NCBI RefSeq assembly: GCF_013410665.1 | Contig: NZ_JACCFM010000001.1 | Coordinates: forward strand, 558,001-622,000 | DNA length: 64,000 nucleotides | Direction: 5' to 3' | DNA from: Leifsonia psychrotolerans | Lineage (GTDB): Bacteria > Actinomycetota > Actinomycetes > Actinomycetales > Microbacteriaceae | In this document: in pieces, positions 16,985 through 25,546 of the stretch | How positions within the stretch are numbered: position 1 is the stretch's first letter | How the letters are laid out: every line of letters begins with the position of its first letter | Notes under the pieces: model-generated | Databases searched by the model: none | Told to the model about the DNA's origin: nothing | What the model saw: the letters and a program-made list of their open reading frames with translations, nothing else | Position numbers and translations under genes: made by a program

Positions 16985-18586
16985 ATGTCAATCACCTCCC
17001 CACCCCCCGTCTCCGCCCCGGAGCCGACACCCGCCCCGGGTGCGTCGGCACCGACCGCGGCCATGGTGCTGGCGGTGCTCGAACAGGCCCGCTCGGTTCT
17101 GGCGGTGCTCGGCACTGTCAGCCCCGACCGGTTCACCGACGACGACCTCCTCGGTGTGCTCGGCGCGTTCGAAGGTGTGGGCCGGCTGGTTGATGCGGGC
17201 CGGGTGGCTGTGGCGGCGACGGTCGAGGAACGCTCCGGCCGGTGGCTGGGCCGCGACTCCCTCGCGGCAAAGCGGGGCTGCACGAGTGGCATCGACCTGA
17301 TCACCCGGATCACCCGCATTTCCGGCCGTGAAGCGAAACGCCGCAGCGCGCTCGGCCTGCGAATGCAGGACACGCAACACGTCGGCACGATCATCCCCGC
17401 ACTGTTCCCCACGGTCGGTGCCGCAGTGGCCGACGGCTCACTGGGGGTGGATGCGGCGGAGGTGATCATGTCCGGTCTGGCCGAGATTTCCCCGCGTGTT
17501 GCCCCCGATGATCTTGCGGCTGCGGAACGCGCTTTGGTGTCTGCGGCGACGGGCACGATTACGGCCGAGAATGAGGGTGAGCCGGGCGCCGGCTTCGCGT
17601 TCTCGGCGGACTCGATGCGGGTGCAGATGTTGCAGTGGCAGGCGGCGCTGGACCCCGACGGGGTGGCACCGAACGAGGTCGAGGGTGAGGCGACGAGCAC
17701 GATCAGTTTCGGCCGCTTCAAAGACGGCATCTACCCAGTGCGGGGCGGTGTCACTCCTGATCTGTACGGAATCATGAACCTCACCTTCGACGCGTTCATC
17801 GCCGCCCACAAGACCCCCGCGTTCCCCACCGCCGCCGAACAAGCCCGCGACCAGGCACGCGACGACCAAGCCGAGTTCGACGGACAAGACCTGAACGACG
17901 ACCACGACCACGACCACGACCATGACGACCACGGTCAGGGTTCAGCCTCAGCTGAGGTGCCTCTTCCCGGGTCGGCCGGGCATGAGTTCGATGATGTCGA
18001 CACCCGTACGGCTGGGGAGAAGCGGGCCGATATTCTGCGCGGCATGTTCACCCAGCTGGCCCAGGCCGATAATACTCCCAGCATTGGTGGTGCAGCGCCG
18101 ACGGTGGTGGTGCATGTGAACGTGAACGATATTGAAGCCGGGCGCGGTGTCGGCTGGATCGACGGTGTCGACGCCCCCATTTCGCTTCGTACGGTGGATC
18201 AGATGATGTGTGCCGGAGGCACCCAAACGGTTCTGTTTGGTCCGAACGGTGAGGTTCTGACGCTGACCGATCCGCAACGACTGTTCAACCGTGCCCAACG
18301 CCGGGCGATCCTCGCCCGCGACGACGGCTGCGGCGTTCCCGGCTGCGATGCCCCCACACAGTGGCTCGAATTTCATCACGTGATCCCCTGGAGCAAAGGC
18401 GGCACCACCGAAGTCGACAATGGTGTGGCGCTGTGTTGGCGACATCATCACACCATCGAAACGTCCGGCTGGGAGATCCTCATGGTCAACGGCCGACCCC
18501 AAGTGAAAGCCCCGGCCTGGATCGACCCGACCCGCACCTGGCGCGACGCAAACCGCCACCGCACCGACACCCACCGCCGAGACTGA
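16985..18586 (+). CDS. DUF222 / 13E12-repeat family HNH endonuclease
   Basis: 533 residues from ATG 16985, which has GGGAG about 9 nt upstream; an in-frame ATG at 16958 is less well placed. The large N-terminal DUF222 region (about residues 25-260) precedes an Asp/His low-complexity run (DDHDHDHDHDDHG, ~300-312). The C-terminal HNH domain has CGVPGCDAP, FHHVIPWSKGG with H464/H465 and LCWRHHHTIE. Such genes occur in many copies per actinobacterial genome and carry a nuclease fold; mobility is suspected but the function is not established. It is preceded by REP repeats and followed by a tandem array derived from its own 3' end. Confidence 0.9.
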   Translation: MSITSPPPVSAPEPTPAPGASAPTAAMVLAVLEQARSVLAVLGTVSPDRFTDDDLLGVLGAFEGVGRLVDAGRVAVAATVEERSGRWLGRDSLAAKRGCTSGIDLITRITRISGREAKRRSALGLRMQDTQHVGTIIPALFPTVGAAVADGSLGVDAAEVIMSGLAEISPRVAPDDLAAAERALVSAATGTITAENEGEPGAGFAFSADSMRVQMLQWQAALDPDGVAPNEVEGEATSTISFGRFKDGIYPVRGGVTPDLYGIMNLTFDAFIAAHKTPAFPTAAEQARDQARDDQAEFDGQDLNDDHDHDHDHDDHGQGSASAEVPLPGSAGHEFDDVDTRTAGEKRADILRGMFTQLAQADNTPSIGGAAPTVVVHVNVNDIEAGRGVGWIDGVDAPISLRTVDQMMCAGGTQTVLFGPNGEVLTLTDPQRLFNRAQRRAILARDDGCGVPGCDAPTQWLEFHHVIPWSKGGTTEVDNGVALCWRHHHTIETSGWEILMVNGRPQVKAPAWIDPTRTWRDANRHRTDTHRRD

Positions 18587-18589
18587 ACC

Positions 18590-18820
18590 GCCGCGACTGA
18601 GCCAACACGCCGCGACTGAGCCCGCCGCGACTGAGCCCGCCGCGACTGAGCCCGCCGCGACTGAGCCCGCCGCGACTGAGCCCGCCGCGACTGAGCCCGC
18701 CGCGACTGAGCCCGCCGCGACTGAGCCCGCCGCGACTGAGCCCGCCGCGACTGAGCCCGCCGCGACTGAGCCCGCCGCGACTGAGCCCGCCGCGACTGAG
18801 CCAACTGCCGCGACTGAACC
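18590..18820. repeat. 15-bp tandem array grown from the HNH gene's stop-codon region
   Basis: Thirteen perfect copies of CGCCGCGACTGAGCC in 15-bp register (first at about 18608, last at about 18788), with degenerate copies at each side. The last codons of the HNH gene (CGC CGA GAC TGA) look like the founding unit, since every unit contains the same CTGA. On the reverse strand it stays open as an Ala-Gln-Ser-Arg-Arg repeat, which I regard as a by-product. Length variation between strains is likely. Confidence 0.9.
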
Positions 18821-18844
18821 CGCCGCTACCCCCCAGAGTGCCGG

Positions 18845-20032
18845 CTATTTGAACGCGGCGAAGCCGGTCAGCGCGCGCCCGATCACGAGTGTGTGCACCT
18901 CGTCGGTTCCCTCGTAAGTGCGCACCGATTCGAGATTGGCCATGTGCCGCATCACCGGAAACTCCGAGGTAATGCCGTCGCCGCCCAAGATCGACCGTGC
19001 CTCACCGGCAATCGCGATTGCCTCCCGCACATTGTTCAGCTTGCCCACGCTGATCTGATTCGGCGTGAGCTGCCCCTGCTCCTTCAGGCGTCCCAGGTGC
19101 AGAGCGAGCAATGTGCCCTTCTCATACTCAAGGAACATGTTTGCCAGCTTGAGCTGTGTCAATTGCATTTCGCCGAGATGCTTGTCGAAAACCCGGCGGC
19201 TCGTCGATCGAGCGATTGCCACCTCAAGACACGAACGTGCGGCACCCATCACACCCCAGACAATCCCATACCTGGCCTCATTCAGACAGCTGAACGGTCC
19301 AGAAAGTCCTCGGGCGTCCGGCAACATTGCCGTGGCCGGCAGGCGAACGTCCGAGAGGGTGACGTCGCATTGAATGGATGCCCGCATCGAGAGCTTGGTG
19401 TCGATTTCGACGGCACGAAACCCCGGAGTGTTCGTCGGCACGACAAAGCCGCGCACTCCCTCGTCTGTCTGGGCCCACACGACGGCCACATCGGCAATGC
19501 TGGCCAGCCCGATCCAGCGCTTGCTGCCGTTCAACACCCAGTCATGTCCGTCACGGGTCGCGGTCGTCTCCATGGCTGCCGGGTCGCTGCCACCGGTCGG
19601 CTCGGTGAGCGCAAAGCAACCCACCGCGTCTCCGGCGGCCATCTTCGGCAGCCAGGTGGTCTTGTGTTCCTCAGAGCCGAACTTTGCGATTGCCGACATC
19701 GCCAAGGATCCCTGCACCGAGACGAACGTGCGCCATCCGCTGTCAACCGCCTCGAACTCCAGACAGACCAGGCCATAGGCGACGGCGCCTGCGCCGGCAC
19801 AGCCATAGCCCGAGAGATGCATGCCAAGGAATCCAGCGGCACCGAGCTCGGCGATGAACTCACGGCGAAAGTGCTTGTTCTCAAAGTCCTGCTCGATCGT
19901 GGGCTGAATGCGCGTCGTCGCAAATTCGCGCGCTCGGTCGCGCCACCCGATCTCCTCGGGGGTGAGCAAGGCATCGAGGTCGAAAACCGTGTCGACGGCG
20001 AGCGAAGAAGTGTCAGTGCCGGCGTGGGTCAT
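18845..20032 (-). CDS. gcdH: Glutaryl-CoA dehydrogenase-type acyl-CoA dehydrogenase
   Basis: 395 residues from the ATG at 20032, with AAGGAG upstream inside the end of the preceding gene. It has the acyl-CoA dehydrogenase layout: N-terminal helices, FALTEPTGGSDPAAM, NGSKRWIG, and the C-terminal flavin/active-site region SRRVFDKHLGEMQLTQLKL, LGGDGI and TYEGTDEVH with the catalytic Glu. The motifs fit glutaryl-CoA dehydrogenase, which oxidises and decarboxylates glutaryl-CoA to crotonyl-CoA using FAD. Its partner is a CaiB-type CoA-transferase that could make glutaryl-CoA from glutarate. Confidence 0.85.
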   Translation of the reverse strand: MTHAGTDTSSLAVDTVFDLDALLTPEEIGWRDRAREFATTRIQPTIEQDFENKHFRREFIAELGAAGFLGMHLSGYGCAGAGAVAYGLVCLEFEAVDSGWRTFVSVQGSLAMSAIAKFGSEEHKTTWLPKMAAGDAVGCFALTEPTGGSDPAAMETTATRDGHDWVLNGSKRWIGLASIADVAVVWAQTDEGVRGFVVPTNTPGFRAVEIDTKLSMRASIQCDVTLSDVRLPATAMLPDARGLSGPFSCLNEARYGIVWGVMGAARSCLEVAIARSTSRRVFDKHLGEMQLTQLKLANMFLEYEKGTLLALHLGRLKEQGQLTPNQISVGKLNNVREAIAIAGEARSILGGDGITSEFPVMRHMANLESVRTYEGTDEVHTLVIGRALTGFAAFK

Positions 20033-20037
20033 TGTGC

Positions 20038-21252
20038 TTACTCCTTGGTGAGAACGGATGCTGCGGGTGCAACGGTCAGGGGGATGGAATCTAGCAGCCA
20101 CTCGGCGCCCTCATGCTCGCCCAGCCGAGGCGGGCCGGCACGATACGTGGGGGGAGTGGCCGAGAGTCGAATGGGGTTCACGACGTGAGGGGCCCCCGCG
20201 ATCGTCGCGGTGCCTGCCAGGCCGAGTTCGTCGGCGAGCTCCAGCGCTTCGGCCACGGTGTTCACCGGCCCAGCCGGCACACCCGCCGCGGCCAGCAGCG
20301 GAAGCCAGGTTGCGGCCGGTCGCTCGATGAGTCGGGCCTCGAGCAGGTCATGCAGCATGTCTCGGTGCGCGACTCGCTGGGGGTTGGTCGCAAACCGGGG
20401 GTCGTCGGCCAGGTCGGTGAGTTCGAGAACCTCGGTGAGGTTGCGAAATTGCCGATCATTTCCCACAGCAATCGCGATTACTCGGTCGGCGGCGTTCAGC
20501 GTTTCGTAGGGCGCGATACTCGGATGCGCGTTGCCCAGCCGTGCGGGGGAGACCCCCGTCGTGAGGGTGCTCGCCGCCTGGTTCACGAGGCCGGCGAGCA
20601 ACGATTGCAACAGATTCACCTCGACGCGCTGGCCGAGGCCGGTGCTGTCGCGCACCCGCAGTGCGGCTTGAATTCCGACGAGGGCATTCAGCCCGGTCAG
20701 CACGTCGACCAGAGCCACACCCACCTTGGCAGGCTTGTCTGGTTCGGTTCCGGTGATGCTCATCAGCCCACCCACCGCTTGTACGAGAAGATCATAGCCG
20801 GGCAACGCTGCCCCGGCCTCGGCGCCGAAACCCGTGATCGAGCAGTAGACAAGAGCCGGACGCTGCGCGGACAATTCGGCATAGCCCAGACCGAATCGTT
20901 CCATGGTGCCCGGCCGAAAATTCTCGATCACGATGTCAGCCGACAACGCGAGTCGTGTGGCCGTGGCGAGCCCCTCAGGGGTACTCAGGTCACACACGAT
21001 TGAACGCTTGCCCCGGTTGACACTTGAAAAGTAGGTGGCCATCCCGTTGGCGTCGACCGGTGGGCGCCAGGTGCGTGTGTCGTCGCCAGCCGGATGCTCG
21101 ATCTTGATCACGTCTGCGCCGAAGTCGGCGAGCATCATTGTCGCGTAGGGTCCGGCGAGAACGCGAGAGAAGTCAGCGACCCGTATTCCAGAAAGCGCGC
21201 CGAGCTGGGGCGCTCCAGCTGTGGGCTCGCCGGGTGGTAGATGTGGCGTCAT
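20038..21252 (-). CDS. CaiB/BaiF-family CoA-transferase
   Basis: 404 residues from the ATG at 21252, which has GGGGGA at proper spacing; the frame stays open far upstream but without family similarity. Class III CoA-transferase motifs are visible: GIRVADFSRVLAGPYATMML, IKIEHPAGDDTR, NRGKRSI, ENFRPGTMERFGLGY, GFG and the VALVDVLTGLNA segment with the expected catalytic Asp. The gcdH ribosome-binding site overlaps its stop codon, so the two form one operon. By context it may act as succinyl-CoA:glutarate CoA-transferase, but the substrate is inferred. Confidence 0.85.
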   Translation of the reverse strand: MTPHLPPGEPTAGAPQLGALSGIRVADFSRVLAGPYATMMLADFGADVIKIEHPAGDDTRTWRPPVDANGMATYFSSVNRGKRSIVCDLSTPEGLATATRLALSADIVIENFRPGTMERFGLGYAELSAQRPALVYCSITGFGAEAGAALPGYDLLVQAVGGLMSITGTEPDKPAKVGVALVDVLTGLNALVGIQAALRVRDSTGLGQRVEVNLLQSLLAGLVNQAASTLTTGVSPARLGNAHPSIAPYETLNAADRVIAIAVGNDRQFRNLTEVLELTDLADDPRFATNPQRVAHRDMLHDLLEARLIERPAATWLPLLAAAGVPAGPVNTVAEALELADELGLAGTATIAGAPHVVNPIRLSATPPTYRAGPPRLGEHEGAEWLLDSIPLTVAPAASVLTKE

Positions 21253-21396
21253 TGGTTCATCCCCCGTGTGATTCGAGATCCGATTCTTCCGCTCAAAGAT
21301 ACCGTGTGACACCCGACGGCAGACTGGCCCGACTGTCCAGAGGGCGGGAAGAGACTCGCCGAGCGGGCGATCAGAGGGGAGCGCGCCGCGTGTCCG

Positions 21397-21609
21397 ATGC
21401 CGATGCATGCGCCTCTGCTCAGCGCTCATCCGAGACGGCCCCACCTCCCCGGCCCGCAGTGGTGGCTCGAACTGGCGATCGGCCTGGCCGTTCCGCTGGG
21501 CCTCGACCGAACCCTGCCGGAGCGCGCGCGGGGAGCGGGGGCAGCGGCACTCGTGGCGGCAGCCCTTTTCGGCTCCTATCTGCTCTACGACTCCGCGATG
21601 GTGGCCTGA
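21397..21609 (+). CDS. Possible small membrane protein
   Basis: 70 residues with two hydrophobic segments (WLELAIGLAVPLGL, residues ~24-37, and AAALVAAALFGSYLLYDSAM, ~49-68). Third codon positions are almost all G or C, as in the real genes nearby, which supports translation. It lies between the CoA-transferase gene, transcribed away from it, and the ABC transporter genes. No family is recognised and the start could be elsewhere. Confidence 0.45.
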   Translation: MPMHAPLLSAHPRRPHLPGPQWWLELAIGLAVPLGLDRTLPERARGAGAAALVAAALFGSYLLYDSAMVA

Positions 21610-21659
21610 TCCGGTTACCAAAGTGAGCCGAAATGTGGCATAGTTTTTCAGCTACCGGT

Positions 21660-21691
21660 GCGCGTTGTCTGCGCCGACAGGCAGAACGCGC
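21660..21691 (+). promoter_or_regulatory. Imperfect hairpin in the ABC exporter leader
   Basis: GCGCGTT (21660-21666) pairs with AACGCGC (21685-21691), and inner CTGC pairs with GCAG, leaving a small bulge and a loop of about seven bases. It precedes the exporter gene at 21750 by about 60 nt. It could be an operator or leader structure; no known riboswitch is recognised. Confidence 0.35.
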
Positions 21692-21749
21692 GGCAAACTG
21701 AGGTCGCGATTCCCTTCATTTTTCGAATCTGTAATCGTCTGGACTCCGT

Positions 21750-23486
21750 GTGGTTCTCGTCTCCCTCGTGCTGAAGCACGCCGCGCCCTACAAGGCGTGG
21801 ATCGCGGCCGTCTTCGTGCTGCAACTCATCTCGACTATCGCTTCGCTCTATCTGCCGAGCTTGAACGCGCAGATCATCGACAAGGGCGTCTCGACCGGTG
21901 ACACCGACTTCATTTGGTCGACCGGCATGACAATGCTCACGGTCTGCCTGGTGCAGGTGGCGACGGCCATCGGCGCCATCTACTTCGGCGCCCGCACGGC
22001 CATGGCCATCGGCCGGGACATGCGGCGCGACTTCTACCGCAAGGTCGACTCGCTCAGCGCCCTGGAGCTCGGTCGCTTCGGCACCGCAACCCTGATCACG
22101 CGGGGCACAAACGACGTGCAGCAGGTACAGATGCTCGTGTTGATGACCCTCAACTTCATGGTCTCGACGCCCATCATGTGCATCGGCGGCATCATCATGG
22201 CGCTGCGCGAAGACGCCGGGCTGTCCTGGCTCGTCTGGGTGTCGGTCCCCACCCTTTTCATCATCGTTGGCTTTTTGGTCTACCTGCTCATGCCGCTGTT
22301 CCGTCAGATGCAAGATCGCATCGACGGAATCAATAGCGTGCTGCGCGAGCAGATCGTCGGCATCCGTGTGGTGCGTGCCTTCGTGCGCGAACCGTTCGAA
22401 TCCGAGCGTTACCGTACCTCGAATGAGAACCTCACCCGGGTCTCGGTGAAGGTCGGCAACATCTTCGTGCTGATGTTCCCGGTCATCATGATGGTGTTGC
22501 ACCTCGCCACCGCCGCCGTGCTCTGGTTCGGCGGCCACCGCGTCGATGCCGGTGACATGCAGATCGGTTCGCTCACCGCTTTTCTGCAATACCTCTTGCA
22601 GATTCTGATGGCCGTGATGATGGGTGTCTTCATGGTCATGATGATTCCCCGTGCCGTCGTCTGCGCCGAGCGTATTGCGGATGTGATGGGTACGGAATCG
22701 AGCCAAGCCGGCCCGAGCGAACCCACTGAGGAGACCCCGACCCACGGCCGCGTGGAGTTCCGCAACGTGACTTTCGGTTACCCGGGCGCCGAGCGTCCCG
22801 TGCTCGACAACATCAGCTTCACGGCCGAACCGGGCACGACCACCGCCATCGTCGGCTCCACCGGCGCCGGCAAGACATCGCTGATCAACCTGATTCCACG
22901 GCTCTACGACCCGCAGGCCGGTGAGGTGCTGATCGACGGAGTTCCCGTGTCGCGCCTCACCCGCGATCAGGTCTCGAGTGTGGTCGGCCTCGTCTCACAG
23001 AAGCCCTATCTCTTCTCGGGCACGATCGCCTCGAATCTGCGGTTCGGCCGGGCCTCGGCGACCGACGACGATTTGTGGCAGGCACTCCGCATCGCCCAGG
23101 GTGAAGACTTTGTGAAGAGCAAGGAAAAGGGTCTCGACGACCCGATCGCCCAGGGCGGCACGAACGTCTCCGGCGGCCAGCGTCAACGGCTCTGCATCGC
23201 CCGTGCCCTCGTGGCCACGCCTCGGGTCTACCTCTTCGACGATTCGTTCTCGGCGCTCGACGTCGCGACGGATGCCCGCTTGCGGGACGCCCTCGGCGAA
23301 GCGACCGGTGACGCCACGGTAATCATCGTCGCCCAGCGAATCAGCACCATCATTGGGGCCGACCAGATTGTGGTCGTCGACGACGGTGTCATCGTGGGCC
23401 GCGGCACACACGAAGAATTGGTCGACGGGAATGAGACCTATCGCCAGATCGTCGAATCTCAGCTCAGCGTTGAAGAGGTGGCATAA
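21750..23486 (+). CDS. ABC exporter half-transporter A, with degenerate ATPase site
   Basis: 578 residues: an N-terminal six-helix exporter domain (residues ~1-310) and an ATPase domain with Walker A GSTGAGKT, signature VSGGQ and Walker B VYLFDDSFSALD. The catalytic Glu after Walker B is replaced by Asp, and the switch His is Gln (VAQRIST), so this subunit carries non-canonical residues. The partner at 23489 has canonical ones. This is the pattern of heterodimeric multidrug exporters with one degenerate site. Only 2 nt separate the genes. Confidence 0.9.
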   Translation: MVLVSLVLKHAAPYKAWIAAVFVLQLISTIASLYLPSLNAQIIDKGVSTGDTDFIWSTGMTMLTVCLVQVATAIGAIYFGARTAMAIGRDMRRDFYRKVDSLSALELGRFGTATLITRGTNDVQQVQMLVLMTLNFMVSTPIMCIGGIIMALREDAGLSWLVWVSVPTLFIIVGFLVYLLMPLFRQMQDRIDGINSVLREQIVGIRVVRAFVREPFESERYRTSNENLTRVSVKVGNIFVLMFPVIMMVLHLATAAVLWFGGHRVDAGDMQIGSLTAFLQYLLQILMAVMMGVFMVMMIPRAVVCAERIADVMGTESSQAGPSEPTEETPTHGRVEFRNVTFGYPGAERPVLDNISFTAEPGTTTAIVGSTGAGKTSLINLIPRLYDPQAGEVLIDGVPVSRLTRDQVSSVVGLVSQKPYLFSGTIASNLRFGRASATDDDLWQALRIAQGEDFVKSKEKGLDDPIAQGGTNVSGGQRQRLCIARALVATPRVYLFDDSFSALDVATDARLRDALGEATGDATVIIVAQRISTIIGADQIVVVDDGVIVGRGTHEELVDGNETYRQIVESQLSVEEVA

Positions 23487-23488
23487 CC

Positions 23489-25546
23489 ATGGCGAAACGC
23501 AACGATCGTCGGGCTGCACGTGCGGCCGCAAAAAATGTCGTCGATACCGTCGACGAGTTTGAGACCGAATTCACCCCGACGGAGGCCGACGGCGACATGT
23601 TCGGCGGAACGCCGAGCAAGAAGGCCCAGCACTTCTGGCCGGCGGCCAAGCGGCTGATGGGCCTGCTGCGCCCCGAGCGCGCGAAGATGACCCTGGTCGT
23701 CGTCCTCGTCACGGTCTCGGTGGTACTCACGGTCGTCGCCCCCAAGGTTCTCGGCCAGGCCATGGACGTGATCTTCAACGGCGTCATCGGCGCCCAGTTG
23801 AAGGGTGGCCAAACACTCGCGCAGGCCATCGACGGCCTGCGCGCGGCCGGCAACGACCAGTTCGCCGACATGCTGCAGGGCACCACGGTCGTGCCGGGCC
23901 AGGGCGTCGATTTTCCGACACTCGGCCGCCTGATCACCATCGTTCTCGCCCTGTATGTGGTGGCCTCTGTGCTCATGTGGGCGCAGGGCTGGGTGCTCAA
24001 CGGCCTCGTCATGCGCGTCGTCTACACTCTGCGCCAAGACATCGAAGACAAGCTCAACCGCCTGCCGCTGCGTTACTTCGACACCCGGCAGCGCGGCGAC
24101 CTGATGTCGCGCGTAACCAACGACGTCGACAATATCCAGCAGGCTCTGCAGCAGGCGTTCTCGCAGCTCGTGCAGTCGCTGCTGACCGTGATCGGCATCG
24201 CCGCGATGATGTTCATCGTGTCGTGGCAGCTTGCCCTGATTGCGCTGATCGCCCTGCCACTGTCGGGGATCATCGCCGGCGTAATCGGTGCGAAGTCGCA
24301 GAAACTCTTCGCCGCCCAGTGGAAGAACACCGGCGCGCTTAATGGACACATCGAAGAGACCTTCTCCGGTCAAGAGATCGTGCGGGCATTCGGTCGCGAC
24401 CGCGAGATGCTCGAGGAGTTCGACAAGCGCAACGACACACTGTTCGCTGCCTCATTCGGCGCCCAGTTCGTGTCGGGCATGATCATGCCGGCCATGACCT
24501 TCGTCTCCTACCTCTCCTACGTGATGATCGCCGTTGCCGGTGGTCTCAAGGTGGCCTCAGGTCAGATGACGCTGGGTGACGCGACAGCGTTCATCCAGTA
24601 CTCCCGCGAGTTCAGCCAGCCGCTCGGCCAGATGGCCGGTATGGCGAACATGTTGCAGTCGGGTGTGGCCTCGGCCGAGCGCACGTTCGAACTGATGGAT
24701 GCCGACGAGCAAGATCCCGAGATCGTCACAGCTCACCTGCCGGAGCGCACCGACGGCCACGTCGAATTCGACAACGTCTCGTTCAGCTACAGCCCCACGA
24801 AGCCGCTGATCACCGATCTGTCATTCTTGGCGCAGCCCGGACAGACCGTCGCCATCGTCGGTCCGACCGGCGCAGGCAAGACCACGCTTGTGAACCTTGT
24901 GATGCGGTTCTACGAGCTGACGGGCGGGCGCATCCTGCTCGACGGCGTCGACATCACATCGCTGTCACGCGCTGAACTGCGTTCGCAGGTCGGGATGGTG
25001 CTGCAGGACGCCTGGCTGTTCGAGGGAACTATTCGCGAGAACATCCGCTATGGCCGTCTCGACGCAACAGATGACGAGGTCGTCGCCGCGGCGAAGGCGA
25101 CGATGGTTGACCGATTCGTGCGCCAGCTGCCCGACGGCTACGACACCGTGCTCGACGCCGATGGCGGCAGCGTCTCGTCGGGCGAGCGTCAGCTCATCAC
25201 AATCGCTCGTGCGTTCATCGCCAACCCCTCGCTGCTCATTCTCGACGAGGCGACTTCGTCAGTCGACACCCGCACCGAGATTTTGGTGCAGCAGGCCATG
25301 GCCGCGCTGCGCACCGATCGCACCTCGTTCGTGATCGCACACCGCCTGTCGACGATTCGTGACGCTCACACCATCCTCGTGATGGATGGAGGGCGTATTG
25401 TCGAGCAGGGTAACCACGAAACACTGCTGAAAACCCGCGGTGCCTACTATGGGCTTTATCAGGCGCAGTTCCGGGGTGGCGAGCCACAGGCCGAGACGGA
25501 TGCCGCGGCACAGAACTCCGACACGGAAGAACCAATCAATGTCTGA
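23489..25546 (+). CDS. ABC exporter half-transporter B, with canonical ATPase residues
   Basis: 685 residues. After an Asp/Glu-rich N terminus (~1-50) comes an exporter membrane domain with an extra periplasmic-side insertion (about residues 90-140), then an ATPase domain: GPTGAGKTT, signature SSGER, LILDEATSSVD with catalytic Glu, and AHRLSTI with switch His. It is longer than its partner, as usual for the second subunit of TM287/288- or LmrCD-like exporters. The last 8 nt overlap the start of the DHA2 pump gene. Confidence 0.9.
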   Translation: MAKRNDRRAARAAAKNVVDTVDEFETEFTPTEADGDMFGGTPSKKAQHFWPAAKRLMGLLRPERAKMTLVVVLVTVSVVLTVVAPKVLGQAMDVIFNGVIGAQLKGGQTLAQAIDGLRAAGNDQFADMLQGTTVVPGQGVDFPTLGRLITIVLALYVVASVLMWAQGWVLNGLVMRVVYTLRQDIEDKLNRLPLRYFDTRQRGDLMSRVTNDVDNIQQALQQAFSQLVQSLLTVIGIAAMMFIVSWQLALIALIALPLSGIIAGVIGAKSQKLFAAQWKNTGALNGHIEETFSGQEIVRAFGRDREMLEEFDKRNDTLFAASFGAQFVSGMIMPAMTFVSYLSYVMIAVAGGLKVASGQMTLGDATAFIQYSREFSQPLGQMAGMANMLQSGVASAERTFELMDADEQDPEIVTAHLPERTDGHVEFDNVSFSYSPTKPLITDLSFLAQPGQTVAIVGPTGAGKTTLVNLVMRFYELTGGRILLDGVDITSLSRAELRSQVGMVLQDAWLFEGTIRENIRYGRLDATDDEVVAAAKATMVDRFVRQLPDGYDTVLDADGGSVSSGERQLITIARAFIANPSLLILDEATSSVDTRTEILVQQAMAALRTDRTSFVIAHRLSTIRDAHTILVMDGGRIVEQGNHETLLKTRGAYYGLYQAQFRGGEPQAETDAAAQNSDTEEPINV

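Noticed and set aside
18448..18804. Reverse-strand frame encoding an Ala-Gln-Ser-Arg-Arg repeat protein
   Set aside because: It exists only because the 15-bp array is a multiple of three and lacks stops on that strand; no family similarity and no ribosome-binding site.
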